NCBI RefSeq assembly: GCF_026930205.1
Contig: NZ_JANHOI010000001.1
Span: 124,001-188,000, forward strand
Length of the DNA stretch: 64,000 nucleotides
Source: Bartonella sp. 220B
GTDB taxonomy: Bacteria > Pseudomonadota > Alphaproteobacteria > Rhizobiales > Rhizobiaceae
Reading direction: 5' to 3'
The position numbers were made by a program, and so were the translations under genes. A model generated the notes under the pieces. The model was given only the letters and a program-made list of their open reading frames with translations, was not told the origin of the DNA and did not search any database. The first letter of the stretch is position 1. Each line of letters starts with the position of its first letter. Below, piece by piece: positions 1 through 9,275 of this stretch.

Positions 1-62
1 CAACTGATGCTCTTGATGCTCTTGAAAAACTCATCAATAATAAATTTGGCGAAGAAAATTAG
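1..62 (+). CDS. ptsH: C-terminal end of probable HPr phosphocarrier protein (5' truncated)
   Basis: Only the last 19 codons are present, read from base 3 to the TAG at 60-62. The tail (DALDALEKLI followed by NNKFGEE) resembles the last helix and acidic end of rhizobial HPr proteins. HPr is a cytoplasmic carrier of the nitrogen-type phosphotransferase system that passes phosphate from enzyme I to IIA proteins. The IIA-Ntr partner ptsN is in this window at 54 kb. The catalytic histidine lies outside the window, so the call rests on the C-terminal resemblance alone. Confidence 0.5.
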   Translation, partial: TDALDALEKLINNKFGEEN

Positions 63-631
63 AATTCTCACCAAAAAGACATATGATCATCCTTGGAATG
101 AGGAAAAACTGCCTTCCATTTTATTATAGTGGGCTTTCTTGTTTTCCTTTTCAAAATCCTAAAGTTCATATCTGTTACAGCTTTATAATCGTCATAGACG
201 TCAACACTTGTAGCAATCCTGTTGAATGTAATATTTGCGCTTGCTTTTTTCTCAGAACTCTTTGAATCATTTGAGTATTTTTGCATATTATGGATGTATC
301 ACTTAACATGTATAGTTAAATATTTATGGAGATGTGCTTTAGAAATCTATCAGTTTTCCACTCTTAGGCTTTATTTTTAGTGTTTATAATAAAAGTACAA
401 ACTATCCTTTACTGCACATATCTTTTTGATGAAACGCACAAAAATACGACTTTTGTTGGTATCATAACCATTTTCTTAAGATAAATAAGCGTTATGAATT
501 TAAATGTTGTCAACATTTTTTAGCCATTCTTTTTTTACAGAATTGTCTTATCCTCAAGAGTGCATGCTTGCCTCTTGTTAGCTGCCATTGTACTTATGGT
601 GACGTTTTTTAACTGTAAGGAGATACTACCC
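63..631. other. Intergenic region without a supported gene
   Basis: AT-rich spacer of about 570 bases between the HPr end and thpR. Short open frames exist on both strands (68-286 minus, 83-265 plus), but neither has a ribosome-binding site nor a recognisable product. No tRNA-like or terminator-like structure was seen. Confidence 0.5.
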
Positions 632-1171
632 ATGCAACGCCTGTTTAGTGCTCTCCAGATTCCTCAACAAACAACAGAAGCACTCATATCATTGCAAAAT
701 GGCTTGCCAAACGCGCAGTGGATTAATCCGCAAAACTTTCATATCACTTTGTCTTTTTTTGGCGAAGTTGAGAGCTCCGTAGAAGATGCACTTATTCGTG
801 CCTTTGATACAATAAAGCTCCCTCCTTTTGTACTACAACCAAGGGGATTTAACGTTTTTGGTTCAGAAAAAGCTCCACATTCTCTTGTTGTTCGTATTGA
901 GCCTTGTGAAACTCTCAGCCTTTTACATAAAAAAATGCAATGCATTCGCAGCAATTTGAACTTAACACCTGATGAAAAACAATTTATCCCACATATTACT
1001 CTGGCGCGATTGCTCGATATTAAACCTGAAAATCTTCCTTCTTATTTATCTCTTCGGAGTGATTTCTCTTTTCCGCCTTTTGAAGTTAATAATTTTGTTT
1101 TATTATCATCGCCATCTCCCTCAAGTGATGCCCCTTATATTGTAGAAAAAAGTTGGATACTGAGAGGGTAA
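632..1171 (+). CDS. thpR: RNA 2',3'-cyclic phosphodiesterase (LigT/ThpR, 2H family)
   Basis: A 179-residue cytoplasmic protein of the 2H phosphoesterase family. It hydrolyses 2',3'-cyclic phosphate ends of RNA, and related proteins were first described as 2'-5' RNA ligases. Both catalytic HxT motifs are visible: HITLSFFG near residue 38 and HITLAR near residue 121. The frame stays open upstream to 560, but the ATG at 632 is preferred. It has AAGGAG nine bases upstream, and from there the protein begins MQRLFSALQIP as in the family. The gene stands alone and converges on grpE across a shared hairpin terminator. Confidence 0.85.
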   Translation: MQRLFSALQIPQQTTEALISLQNGLPNAQWINPQNFHITLSFFGEVESSVEDALIRAFDTIKLPPFVLQPRGFNVFGSEKAPHSLVVRIEPCETLSLLHKKMQCIRSNLNLTPDEKQFIPHITLARLLDIKPENLPSYLSLRSDFSFPPFEVNNFVLLSSPSPSSDAPYIVEKSWILRG

Positions 1172-1204
1172 AAGGGCGTTTTAACACCCTTTAGAGCCCT
1201 TTTT
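1170..1204 (+). terminator. Hairpin terminator between convergent thpR and grpE
   Basis: An 8-bp inverted repeat (AAAAGGGC at 1170-1177, GCCCTTTT at 1196-1203) overlaps the thpR stop codon and runs into Ts. The minus strand also ends in a T run, so the hairpin can serve both convergent genes. An alternative shorter pairing (AAAGGG/CCCTTT) lies inside it. Confidence 0.6.
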
Positions 1205-1280
1205 GATAAAATATTTCTGAATATGATGAACAACACATACGAGCACATTATGGTACCGAAAGTGTTACTGCTGATGTGTT

Positions 1281-1943
1281 TTATGCTGAATCAGATTCCA
1301 CAGAAGCTTCTTTCGTTCCTCCTTTAGCTACACCCACTATAGCCGGACGTAGAACACGCTCACCAATAATATAACCGGCCTGAACAACTTGCTGAACAGT
1401 GTTGTCTGGAACATCAGAGTTAGGAATTTCAAACATCGCTTGGTGAAAATGAGGATCAAATTTTTGCCCCTCTGGGTGAATTTTCTGCACCCCATGACGT
1501 TCTAGCGCTGCCATCATTGCCCGCTCAGTCATTTCTACGCCCTCCGCTAATGTCTTTAAACCCGCATCATTCTCCTTTGCCCCTTCTGGAATAGCCTCCA
1601 AAGCACGATTGAGATTATCGGAAACAGATAACATATCACGTGCAAAACTAGCAATTGAATAAACCTTCGCATCCGCTATATCACGTGCAGTACGGCGTCG
1701 AAGGTTTTCCATATCTGCAGCAAGACGCAAAATTTGATCTTTCAGCTCTTTATTTTCACCCTGTAAAGCAGCCAATGGATCAGCTAACTCATTTTCTTCC
1801 TCTTCAACCTCTGCACGAGCCTCTGCTTCACGTGTTTTTAAAAACGTATCCGCTGCTTTTTTAAGCGCATCACGATCAGCTGGATTTTTTAAATCGCAAT
1901 TTTCAGATGAAGCGTCAGTAAACTTGTTTTTTTCATCAGACAT
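1281..1943 (-). CDS. grpE: Nucleotide exchange factor GrpE
   Basis: A 220-residue GrpE, the exchange factor that releases ADP from DnaK in the cytoplasmic heat-shock chaperone cycle. The N-terminal 60 residues are charged and low in complexity. A coiled-coil stretch follows ([20 protein letters not shown]), then the conserved dimer and beta-wing part with [18 protein letters not shown] and [12 protein letters not shown]. Its length is normal for an alphaproteobacterium. It lies 125 bases downstream of hrcA on the same strand, the usual rhizobial hrcA-grpE order. dnaK and dnaJ are not in the window. Confidence 0.97.
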   Translation of the reverse strand: MSDEKNKFTDASSENCDLKNPADRDALKKAADTFLKTREAEARAEVEEEENELADPLAALQGENKELKDQILRLAADMENLRRRTARDIADAKVYSIASFARDMLSVSDNLNRALEAIPEGAKENDAGLKTLAEGVEMTERAMMAALERHGVQKIHPEGQKFDPHFHQAMFEIPNSDVPDNTVQQVVQAGYIIGERVLRPAIVGVAKGGTKEASVESDSA

Positions 1944-1975
1944 AAAAATTCCATTCCTTCATAAGATTTCTTATT

Positions 1976-2011
1976 CCCGATATCGAAATTTTACAGACAA
2001 AAATCAAGGGG
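1976..2011 (-). promoter_or_regulatory. Candidate heat-shock (sigma-32 type) promoter before grpE
   Basis: In the hrcA-grpE spacer the minus strand reads CCCCTTGAT, then CGATATCGGG 19 bases after CTTG. The -35 fits the alphaproteobacterial heat-shock box well, but the -10 fits only in part. The position, about 33 to 68 bases upstream of the grpE start, is suitable. Transcription start mapping is needed to confirm it. Confidence 0.3.
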
Positions 2012-2068
2012 TATTTATGCATCTTCAATATAATAAACATTTATAATACAAATATTGCCTCTAATCAT

Positions 2069-3142
2069 TTAACGCAATAATTGCGATACAAGTTGAGCTG
2101 TATAATCGACCATAGGTACAATTCTTGCATAATTAAGCCGTGTAGGACCAATAACGCCTAAAGCGCCAATGACTCGTTGTTTTGAATCACGATAAGGTGC
2201 CACCACCAAAGAAGAACCAGAAAGCGAAAACAACTTATTTTCTGAACCAATAAAAATACGAACCCCTGAACCTTCATCCGTTAAATCGAGCAGTTGCGCC
2301 ATACTTTCACGCGTTTCAAGGTCATCAAAAAGATGTCGTAACCGCTCTAAATCTTCTTCAGCCCTCACATCTTCAAGCAAATTGCTACGCCCGCGAACAA
2401 TAAGGTGTATTTTATGGTCAGCATCTTCCCCTCCCCACAACGCTAACCCCGTTTCAACAAGATGATGAGACAAGTGATCGAGCGCAGCCCGTGTTTCTGA
2501 ACATAAACGGGCAATTTCTTCTTTAGCTTCACTCAAAGTAAGCCCCTGAATATGAGCATTGAGAAAATTCGTTGCTTCTGTCAATTGTGCATGGGTAACT
2601 CCTTCTGGTAAATGAACAATACGATTTTCAACTTCACCTTGTTGAGTCACTAAAACAGCAAGAGCATGCTCCCCATCAAGACGCACAAATTCAATATGCT
2701 TCAATGTCCCTTCATATTTTGTTGCTAAAACGAGCCCTGCCCCACGTGAGAGATCTGAAAGAACACGGCTCGCTTGGACAAGAAAATGTTCAACGGATTG
2801 CGCATGACCAGCCTCCTTAACTTGCATTTCAATACTCTCACGCTCCTCGTTTGGCAAATCACCTGCTTCCATAAACGCATCAACAAAAAATCGTAATCCT
2901 GATTGTGTTGGCATTCGCCCTGCAGAAATATGAGGTGCATAAATCAAACCAAGATGTTCAAGATCACTCATCACATTACGAATCGTTGCAGGTGATAATG
3001 TCTGTCGCAAAAGCCGCGAAAGATTTCGTGATCCTACAGGCTCACCATCATTAAGATAGGCTTCCACAATATGGCGAAAAATATCACGCGACCGTTCATC
3101 AAGATATTTTAGTTCATCATCAATAGGTTTGTGTTTCATCAC
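2069..3142 (-). CDS. hrcA: Heat-inducible transcription repressor HrcA
   Basis: A 357-residue HrcA, a dimeric repressor that binds CIRCE operators upstream of groESL-type operons and is kept active by GroEL. The N-terminal winged helix is recognisable (LDERSRDIFRHIVEAYLNDGEPVGSRNLSR, quoted only to its first part in family terms as LDERSRDIF and GEPVGSR). It is followed by SPATIRNVMSDLEHLGL, the DNA-recognition part. The C-terminal GAF-like domain ends GALGVIGPTRLNYARIVPMV, typical of the family. No CIRCE repeat was found near this gene, so its target is presumably groES-groEL elsewhere. The start codon is ATG at 3142, next to a second Met. Confidence 0.96.
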   Translation of the reverse strand: MMKHKPIDDELKYLDERSRDIFRHIVEAYLNDGEPVGSRNLSRLLRQTLSPATIRNVMSDLEHLGLIYAPHISAGRMPTQSGLRFFVDAFMEAGDLPNEERESIEMQVKEAGHAQSVEHFLVQASRVLSDLSRGAGLVLATKYEGTLKHIEFVRLDGEHALAVLVTQQGEVENRIVHLPEGVTHAQLTEATNFLNAHIQGLTLSEAKEEIARLCSETRAALDHLSHHLVETGLALWGGEDADHKIHLIVRGRSNLLEDVRAEEDLERLRHLFDDLETRESMAQLLDLTDEGSGVRIFIGSENKLFSLSGSSLVVAPYRDSKQRVIGALGVIGPTRLNYARIVPMVDYTAQLVSQLLR

Positions 3143-3449
3143 AATTTTTTCACTACTTTAAAAACACTTCTTTCTTATATAAGTTTTACTAAGTTTTGGT
3201 CAAATAGTCCAAAGTAGTGGAAAAGCATATTATATATTTTACCATAAAAAAATGCTATCATCAAAAAAAGCGACCTACTATATATCTTTTTAATTATTGT
3301 CCATTCAAAATACAAAAGATTTCTTTTGCATGAACTATCGATGATATACAAAAATCATATCGCGTAAAATGTGGAAAAACTCGCATATATGTGAGCGTTT
3401 AAGCTGATTTTTAGCGCAACGTACCCTCTTTATTTCTGGAGAAATTTAT
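3143..3449. other. Divergent intergenic region hrcA/rdgB
   Basis: About 307 bases of AT-rich sequence hold the promoters of the divergent hrcA and rdgB genes. In many Rhizobiales, ribonuclease PH (rph) lies here between hrcA and rdgB. No rph remnant could be recognised in this spacer. Confidence 0.5.
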
Positions 3450-4097
3450 ATGAGAAGTATCAAATCCAAGAAACTTGTCATCGCGACACATAACGCTGGA
3501 AAATTGCATGAAATTACCACTTTGGTTGCTCCCTTCGGTTTTACAATACAATCAGCAAAAGAACTCGGATTGCCGGAACCAAAAGAAACAGGAACCACAT
3601 TTGAAGAAAATGCCTACATCAAAGCCTTTGCCGCAGCAAAAAATACAGATATTCCTGCTCTCTCTGATGATTCTGGCCTAGAAATAGATGCATTAGGCGG
3701 TGCACCGGGCGTTTATACAGCTGATTGGGCGATTCAAGCCGATGGTACACGTAATTTTTCAAAAGCTATGAAAAAAATAGAAAATGAACTCCAAAAAGTT
3801 GGGGCGCAAAAAAAAATCCAACGAAAATGCCGTTTTATATCGGTTATTTGCATCGCATGGCCTGATGCTCATGCTGATTACTTCCGTGGATGCGTTGAAG
3901 GCACATTCATTTGGCCACCACGAGGAGATAAAGGTTTTGGTTTTGATCCCATTTTTTTACCAGATGGATATGAAAATACCTTTGGAGAAATGTCAACAGA
4001 GCAAAAACATGACTGGAAACTCAATGATAAAACACCTCTCTCGCATCGCGCACGTGCTTTTAAACTTTTGGCCGAAAACCTTTTGACACTCTCATGA
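3450..4097 (+). CDS. rdgB: Non-canonical purine NTP pyrophosphatase RdgB (ITPase/HAM1)
   Basis: A 215-residue cytoplasmic enzyme that hydrolyses dITP, XTP and ITP to monophosphates, keeping deaminated purines out of DNA and RNA. The substrate-binding start [13 protein letters not shown], the loop [25 protein letters not shown] (its first ten residues carry the acidic metal site) and the GFGFDPIF motif near residue 167 are all present. TCTGGAG nine or ten bases upstream supports the start at 3450. The stop overlaps the hemW start by four bases (ATGA), so the two genes are translationally coupled, as is common in Rhizobiales. Confidence 0.95.
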   Translation: MRSIKSKKLVIATHNAGKLHEITTLVAPFGFTIQSAKELGLPEPKETGTTFEENAYIKAFAAAKNTDIPALSDDSGLEIDALGGAPGVYTADWAIQADGTRNFSKAMKKIENELQKVGAQKKIQRKCRFISVICIAWPDAHADYFRGCVEGTFIWPPRGDKGFGFDPIFLPDGYENTFGEMSTEQKHDWKLNDKTPLSHRARAFKLLAENLLTLS

Positions 4098-5293
4098 ATG
4101 AACCTTTTGGCATTTACATTCATTGGCCCTTTTGTGCAACAAAATGTCCCTATTGTGATTTCAATTCACATGTGCGCGTTCATGGTGTTGATCAACCACG
4201 TTTTGTCGCTGCCTTTGAACGCGAAATAGAAACGCAGTACCATAAAATAGGTCCACGTCGCATTACGAGTATTTTTATTGGCGGGGGAACACCTTCTCTT
4301 ATGACGCCTCAGACTGTCGATACCTTGTTGCAAGCACTTGCAAAAAAATGGACTGTTGATGATAAAGTTGAAATTACATTAGAAGCTAATCCATCAAGTG
4401 TAGAAGCAGAACGTTTTCGTGGATATCGTGCAGCAGGCGTTAACCGCTTGTCCTTAGGTGTACAAGCACTCAATGACAAAGCATTGCGAAAACTTGGTCG
4501 TCTTCATAATGTGGAACAGGCTCTTTCCGCGATTGCTTTGGCACGGGAAATCTTTCCACGTTTATCCTTTGATCTCATTTATGCCCGCCCTGAACAAACG
4601 TTAGAACAATGGAAATCTGAACTGTTTCAAGCACTTGATTTAGCAGCAGATCATCTTTCTCTCTACCAACTCACTATCGAGGATGGGACCGCCTATAAAC
4701 GGCTTCATGCCGCAGGAAGACTAATCCTTCCCGCTTCAGAACTCGCAGCCGACTTGTATCATCTCACCCAAGAAATAACAGCACAGCACGGACTTCTAGC
4801 CTATGAGATCTCAAATCATGCAATCCCCGGCGCTGAATCGGCGCACAATCTTCTTTATTGGCGTTATCATGAATATGCAGGCTTTGGCCCAGGAGCCCAT
4901 GGTCGCTTTTTTATACACCTACCAAATAATTTTTCTGCTTCTTCAAAAGCTCCTTACTCTCAAATTGAAAACCGTGAACGTTATGTTACAATAAATGAAA
5001 AATATCCTGAACATTGGCTTAAATTAGTAGAAACGACAGGACATGGCTGTATTGAGACAGAAAAATTGACCTCATTACAACAAGCAAATGAAATGCTTCT
5101 CATGGGCTTACGCCTTTCAGAAGGTTTAGATCTTCCGCGTTATGAAACCTTAAACCCCAAAAGTTTACCAATGGAAAAGCTTATTGATTTACAACAACAA
5201 GGACTCATAGAAATGCTAGGAAATCAGCGTTTAAAGGCGACAAGCAAAGGACGTATTCTTCTTGACCACGTCATCAGCCAATTAGCAATCTAG
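4094..5293 (+). CDS. hemW: Radical SAM heme chaperone HemW (HemN-like)
   Basis: A 399-residue radical SAM protein. The Fe4S4-binding CxxxCxxC is at C14, C18 and C21, followed by DFNSH. The glycine-rich [10 protein letters not shown] and the SAM-binding ITLEANPSS segment follow, and the C-terminal HemN domain is present ([16 protein letters not shown]). HemW proteins are shorter than the coproporphyrinogen dehydrogenase HemN and carry CxxxCxxC without the extra HemN cysteine, so the heme-trafficking role fits better than the oxidase role. The gene overlaps rdgB by four bases. Confidence 0.9.
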   Translation: MNEPFGIYIHWPFCATKCPYCDFNSHVRVHGVDQPRFVAAFEREIETQYHKIGPRRITSIFIGGGTPSLMTPQTVDTLLQALAKKWTVDDKVEITLEANPSSVEAERFRGYRAAGVNRLSLGVQALNDKALRKLGRLHNVEQALSAIALAREIFPRLSFDLIYARPEQTLEQWKSELFQALDLAADHLSLYQLTIEDGTAYKRLHAAGRLILPASELAADLYHLTQEITAQHGLLAYEISNHAIPGAESAHNLLYWRYHEYAGFGPGAHGRFFIHLPNNFSASSKAPYSQIENRERYVTINEKYPEHWLKLVETTGHGCIETEKLTSLQQANEMLLMGLRLSEGLDLPRYETLNPKSLPMEKLIDLQQQGLIEMLGNQRLKATSKGRILLDHVISQLAI

Positions 5294-5386
5294 AACCTCA
5301 TGATTTTAACTCGTAACCCTGTCACTTATGACATAACATTTACTGTTTTCAATTTAAGAAGCAGGTGCTTAAAAATAAGCTTTTCT

Positions 5387-6559
5387 CTATGCAAAAAAAT
5401 CAACAATGAAACGTTCGTAAATAGAAGTGAGGGTTTCCAATGCATCAAGAGTTACACACTCATCCGTCATATGCATCGTTTGCCCTGGTAAACCAAATTC
5501 AACCACTGGACAATAATCCTTAATAAATCGCGCATCCGAAGTTCCCCCAGAAGTAGAACATTCTGGTATATTCCCTGTTATGCTTTCAATAGCATTTGAT
5601 AAAGTTGCAATGAGTTTGTCATTTTTGGTTAAAAAAACATCTCCCAAACTTGGAATCCATTCAAGCTGATAATAAGGATATTGATTACTATTATTTTTTG
5701 ATTGTACTAAAGCAAGACGCTTTTCAATTTCTGTCATAAGCGTTTCTTTTATCCAAAGATCATTATAGCGTATATTAAAACGCACTATTGTTTGCGCTGG
5801 AATAACATTCACTGCACAATTACCCGTATCAATGGATGTCAATTCCAAATGACTTGGTTGAAAATTTTCTGTTCCTTGATCTAAAGCCGTTTGTGTCAAC
5901 GCTTGAATAAGTTTACTTACTAAAGGTAATGGATTGGCTGCTCGCTCAGGAAAAGCGACATGACCTTGGCGCCCTTTAACTGTAATGATACCAGAAATTG
6001 ATCCTCGACGACCAATCTTTATCATATCCCCAACAACCTTCACGCTTGTTGGTTCTCCTACAAGAGCCGCAGTCCATTTTTCTCCTTTTTGTTCTGCCCA
6101 TTTGAGAAGTTTAACTGTACCGTTAAGTGCAGGGCCTTCTTCATCACCAGTAATTAGAAAGCTTACTGTTCCTTTAATGTATTGTTTCTCAAGGACTCGC
6201 GCCAACGCTGCAATAAAACAAGCAATCCCGCCCTTCATATCAACAGCGCCTCGTCCGTATAATTTTCTTTGATTTACGACAGCTTCAAAAGGAGGGTACG
6301 TCCAATCTTCCAACGCACCTGGTGGCACAACATCAGTATGACCCGCAAACATAAGATGCGGTCCACCCTCCCCCATCTTTGCATAAAAATTTTCAACATC
6401 TTCTGTATTTTTATCCGTAAAAACAGGGCGTTCAACACAAAACCCCATCTTCTTTAAAAATTGCTCCAAAGTTGATAAAGCACCTGCTTCATGCGGTGTA
6501 ACAGAAGGGCAACGAATAAGCGCCTGTAAGAGCTGAAGTGGATTTGTAAGAACAGGCAT
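5387..6559 (-). CDS. dapE: Succinyl-diaminopimelate desuccinylase
   Basis: A 390-residue M20-family zinc amidohydrolase of lysine and meso-diaminopimelate synthesis. It converts N-succinyl-LL-DAP to LL-DAP for peptidoglycan. Metal and catalytic motifs are in order: [11 protein letters not shown] near residue 70, [10 protein letters not shown] near 100, and GDEEGPA near 135 with the paired Glu. The C-terminal [11 protein letters not shown] and HMTDECV segments are typical. The length is normal. It is transcribed alone on the minus strand, with the ygjP-like gene 217 bases upstream. Confidence 0.95.
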   Translation of the reverse strand: MPVLTNPLQLLQALIRCPSVTPHEAGALSTLEQFLKKMGFCVERPVFTDKNTEDVENFYAKMGEGGPHLMFAGHTDVVPPGALEDWTYPPFEAVVNQRKLYGRGAVDMKGGIACFIAALARVLEKQYIKGTVSFLITGDEEGPALNGTVKLLKWAEQKGEKWTAALVGEPTSVKVVGDMIKIGRRGSISGIITVKGRQGHVAFPERAANPLPLVSKLIQALTQTALDQGTENFQPSHLELTSIDTGNCAVNVIPAQTIVRFNIRYNDLWIKETLMTEIEKRLALVQSKNNSNQYPYYQLEWIPSLGDVFLTKNDKLIATLSNAIESITGNIPECSTSGGTSDARFIKDYCPVVEFGLPGQTMHMTDECVTLDALETLTSIYERFIVDFFA

Positions 6560-6776
6560 AAATGCTTTTCCAATCTGAACTCAAGAATGATGAAAGATTA
6601 TTAAGCTGAATTACAAAAAAGATAAAGCAAAAACATTGAAGACACTCAACAAGCCAAGTAGGGGAAGACAATCTTGCTGAGGCTTCAATGCGTTGCTCAT
6701 CATGTGATGAAACACAATACATAATGGAAAGTGAAATAAGAAGTTCCATTGAATATTATCTTTTTCAAGTTTTTTT

Positions 6777-7532
6777 TCATATTTCCAACTTATCCAACTC
6801 ATAGGAATGAAAATTGATCGCTTGCAACATATGACCATTTTCTTTCAACCAAGCGCGACGAGTTTTACTCCCTGGGCAAAGTTTTTCACAAAGAGCCCAA
6901 AATTTTGGTCCATGATTCATTTCAATAAGATGGGCCACCTCATGTGCAACGACATATTCAACAATTTCTTTTGGCGCCATAATAAGACGCCAAGAAAAAG
7001 AAAGGCGTCTGTCTATCGAACAAGATCCCCAACGGCTCTTGGTATCTTTATAGCAAACTGATTTCACTTTACGCTCTACTTTCTCTGCATAACATGCAAC
7101 CAAGGGTGTTATAACAAGCGCAGCCTGTTTTTTTAAAACATCCGCAACACGCCTTGGCAAATATTCTAATTGACCATAAACGATAATTTGAGGTTCTTGT
7201 CCCACATCCCCTGCAATAATTTCCGTCACCCCACGTCCTTCTTTATGCCTTATAGTATGTGCAACACCTAATAAAGGAATCGTAGTCCCCTCTTTGAGAT
7301 AAGAATTTTTTTGAGAAACGCACACACGCGTAAGACGCGCTTCAATCCAAGAGCGGTGTTTTTCAATAAAAGCTTGAACCGAACAAAGGCTTATCGCTGG
7401 CGGTGTTATGACACAAATCCCCTGCCCATTCGCATCAACACGTAATGTGAGACGACGCGCATGTTTATGCGTACGGACTTTTAGAGGGACAACACGATCA
7501 GAAAAAATAAAATGCTGTTCATAAATGATCAT
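6777..7532 (-). CDS. YgjP-type metallopeptidase (DUF45, SprT-like fold)
   Basis: A 251-residue cytoplasmic protein with the zincin signature HEVAHLIEMNHGPKFW near residue 208, giving the HExxH pair and the third ligand histidine. The family marker SRWGSCS lies just before it. YgjP/DUF45 proteins are predicted metal-dependent proteases; their substrates are poorly known. The N-terminal half is a basic beta-rich domain (RTHKHARRLTLRVDANG) common in the family. No operon partner is evident. Confidence 0.85.
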   Translation of the reverse strand: MIIYEQHFIFSDRVVPLKVRTHKHARRLTLRVDANGQGICVITPPAISLCSVQAFIEKHRSWIEARLTRVCVSQKNSYLKEGTTIPLLGVAHTIRHKEGRGVTEIIAGDVGQEPQIIVYGQLEYLPRRVADVLKKQAALVITPLVACYAEKVERKVKSVCYKDTKSRWGSCSIDRRLSFSWRLIMAPKEIVEYVVAHEVAHLIEMNHGPKFWALCEKLCPGSKTRRAWLKENGHMLQAINFHSYELDKLEI

Positions 7533-7565
7533 ACATTATGTCTTTATTATCAATGAATATGAATC

Positions 7566-8345
7566 TTACTCCGCATTAATTTGTTCAATCAATGATTTCA
7601 ATACCCTTTCGAGATAATCCAAATCTTGCGGACGCGAAAAACGATGATCTGCATCACGTACGAGTGTCAATGTCACATCATGTAAAGGCAAATGATTCAG
7701 TAAAGTCATTGTATGCTGATAGGGTATCTCCACATCTTCCATCCCTTGTAGAATATGAATAGGACATCCAACATCTATGCATCCCTTCATAACGCAGTTG
7801 TCTCTGCCATCTTCAATAAATACTTTTGTAAAGGGAACCGGCTCAGTATAACTAATCGCAGATCGTTCAATATTCTCTGTTTCTTCTAAAATTTTCCACC
7901 CCTTTCGACCCTGCCCTGATTCTATCAATGTTTGTGTAAAATCAGGAGCTGGTGCAATCAAAACCATGCCAGCAAGCTTCTTGTTTTTTTGTGCTAGTAT
8001 CATAGCAAGCTTTAAAGCAATCCATCCCCCCATAGAGGTGCCAATCAAAATTTGTGGTCCCTTACAATAAGCTTCAAAAACCGCTAAACTTTCCTGAATC
8101 CAGCGTGACATCGTTCCTTGAAAAAAATCACCGCCTGATTCTCCATGCCCAGAATAATCAAAACGTAAGCAAGACAAATCATTCTTCTGAGCAAAACTAT
8201 CAACCAACAGTGCCTTATCCCCTAACATATCGGATAGATAGCCATGAAGCCAAACTAAACCTGGAGAACGACTGCCTTCACGATAACGTACTGCGAGAGC
8301 AGTATCTTCAAATGAAAAAAATTGACACGAAATATTTTGATCCAT
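7566..8345 (-). CDS. Alpha/beta hydrolase (serine esterase/lipase-like)
   Basis: A 259-residue alpha/beta-hydrolase. The oxyanion region LVWLHGYLSDM lies near residue 32. The nucleophile elbow GTSMGG near residue 103 supplies the serine. An acid is likely in GMEDVEIPYQ and the histidine is in DADHRFSRP near residue 239, completing a catalytic triad. No signal peptide is visible, so it is probably cytoplasmic. The substrate cannot be told from the sequence. The gene ends 33 bases upstream of the ygjP-like start on the same strand, so the two may be co-transcribed. Confidence 0.8.
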   Translation of the reverse strand: MDQNISCQFFSFEDTALAVRYREGSRSPGLVWLHGYLSDMLGDKALLVDSFAQKNDLSCLRFDYSGHGESGGDFFQGTMSRWIQESLAVFEAYCKGPQILIGTSMGGWIALKLAMILAQKNKKLAGMVLIAPAPDFTQTLIESGQGRKGWKILEETENIERSAISYTEPVPFTKVFIEDGRDNCVMKGCIDVGCPIHILQGMEDVEIPYQHTMTLLNHLPLHDVTLTLVRDADHRFSRPQDLDYLERVLKSLIEQINAE

Positions 8346-8505
8346 TATTCTTGTCCTCTACAAAACAGTTTACTCATAAAAGAAAAATTTCTCTTCTCAA
8401 AATTAAACCTTAAAGTCATCATCAAATAATGAAAAAAGCACGAATTCTAGTTGTTTTTCTGTATATAATTGTATATTAATTCTATGCTGTAGATGAATCA
8501 AAATT

Positions 8506-8523
8506 AAAGGAGCATAAACCATT
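8506..8523 (+). promoter_or_regulatory. Ribosome-binding site and AUU start codon of infC
   Basis: AAAGGAG at 8506-8512 lies eight bases before ATT at 8521-8523. From the ATT the frame reads (M)[17 protein letters not shown], matching the usual RRPF start of alphaproteobacterial IF3. The first in-frame ATG at 8539 lacks a Shine-Dalgarno sequence at normal distance. AUU is the classical infC start codon and allows IF3 to limit its own synthesis. Confidence 0.8.
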
Positions 8524-9057
8524 CGCAGACCATTTAAAATGACAACTACCCAGAAAGATGGGCCACGTTCAAATCAGGATATCCGAGTTCCTCGTGTTCA
8601 GCTTATCAATGATGAGGGACAGCATCAGGGAGTCGTTGCAATACAAGAGGCGCTTGCTATGGCTGCAGATGCGGGGCTTGATTTGGTTGAAATTGTACCA
8701 AATGCCGAGCCACCAGTATGTAAAATTATTGATTTGGGAAAATTAAAATACCAAACTCAGAAAAAAGCTGCTGAAACGCGTAAAAAGCAAAAGGTCATCG
8801 AAATCAAAGAGATTAAGATGCGTCCAAATGTTGATGTCCATGATTATGGTGTCAAGCTTAAAGCTATTCATCGATTTATTGGTAATGGCGATAAAGTAAA
8901 GATTACTTTGCGTTTTCGTGGTCGTGAAATGGCACACCAAGATCTTGGATTGAAACTTCTTCAGCGTGTTAAAGAAGATACAAGTGAAATTGCCAAAATC
9001 GAATCTGAACCAAAACTCGAAGGCCGCCAAATGATGATGGTCATAGCAGCTAAATGA
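8521..9057 (+). CDS. infC: Translation initiation factor IF-3
   Basis: A 178-residue IF3 when read from the AUU codon at 8521. It binds the 30S subunit, keeps it apart from 50S and checks start codon and initiator tRNA. The N-domain has [14 protein letters not shown] and [18 protein letters not shown]. The lysine-rich linker is [11 protein letters not shown]. The C-domain has [16 protein letters not shown] and [11 protein letters not shown] and ends [13 protein letters not shown] downstream start at the ATG at 8539 would give 172 residues and lose the conserved RRPF. It is followed by a hairpin terminator; rpmI and rplT do not follow it here. Confidence 0.95.
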   Translation: MRRPFKMTTTQKDGPRSNQDIRVPRVQLINDEGQHQGVVAIQEALAMAADAGLDLVEIVPNAEPPVCKIIDLGKLKYQTQKKAAETRKKQKVIEIKEIKMRPNVDVHDYGVKLKAIHRFIGNGDKVKITLRFRGREMAHQDLGLKLLQRVKEDTSEIAKIESEPKLEGRQMMMVIAAK

Positions 9058-9119
9058 TTTCTCATTGAGATGATGTACGGAATGCAACTCATCTAGAGTT
9101 AAATGTGTGAATATGGTTT

Positions 9120-9151
9120 AAAAGCACCATGACACTTCCTGTGGTGCTTTT
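9120..9151 (+). terminator. Hairpin terminator after infC
   Basis: A perfect 10-bp stem, AAAAGCACCA at 9120-9129 and TGGTGCTTTT at 9142-9151, encloses a 12-base loop. It sits about 60 bases past the infC stop. The 3' arm ends in Ts, but no long U tract follows. Confidence 0.65.
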
Positions 9152-9275
9152 AAATAGGTAGTGTGTGTATATTAATCCCTTTTTTAAGTGACTATTCTTT
9201 TTATCAAAAAGACTAACTGTCTTTTAATAATGCTTCAATCTTGCATAAAACAACGATAGAATATAGAAGCACTTT

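Noticed and set aside
68-286. 72-codon frame on the minus strand, with an ordinary-looking composition
   Set aside because: No ribosome-binding site, no recognisable family, and a competing frame on the other strand; too weak to call.
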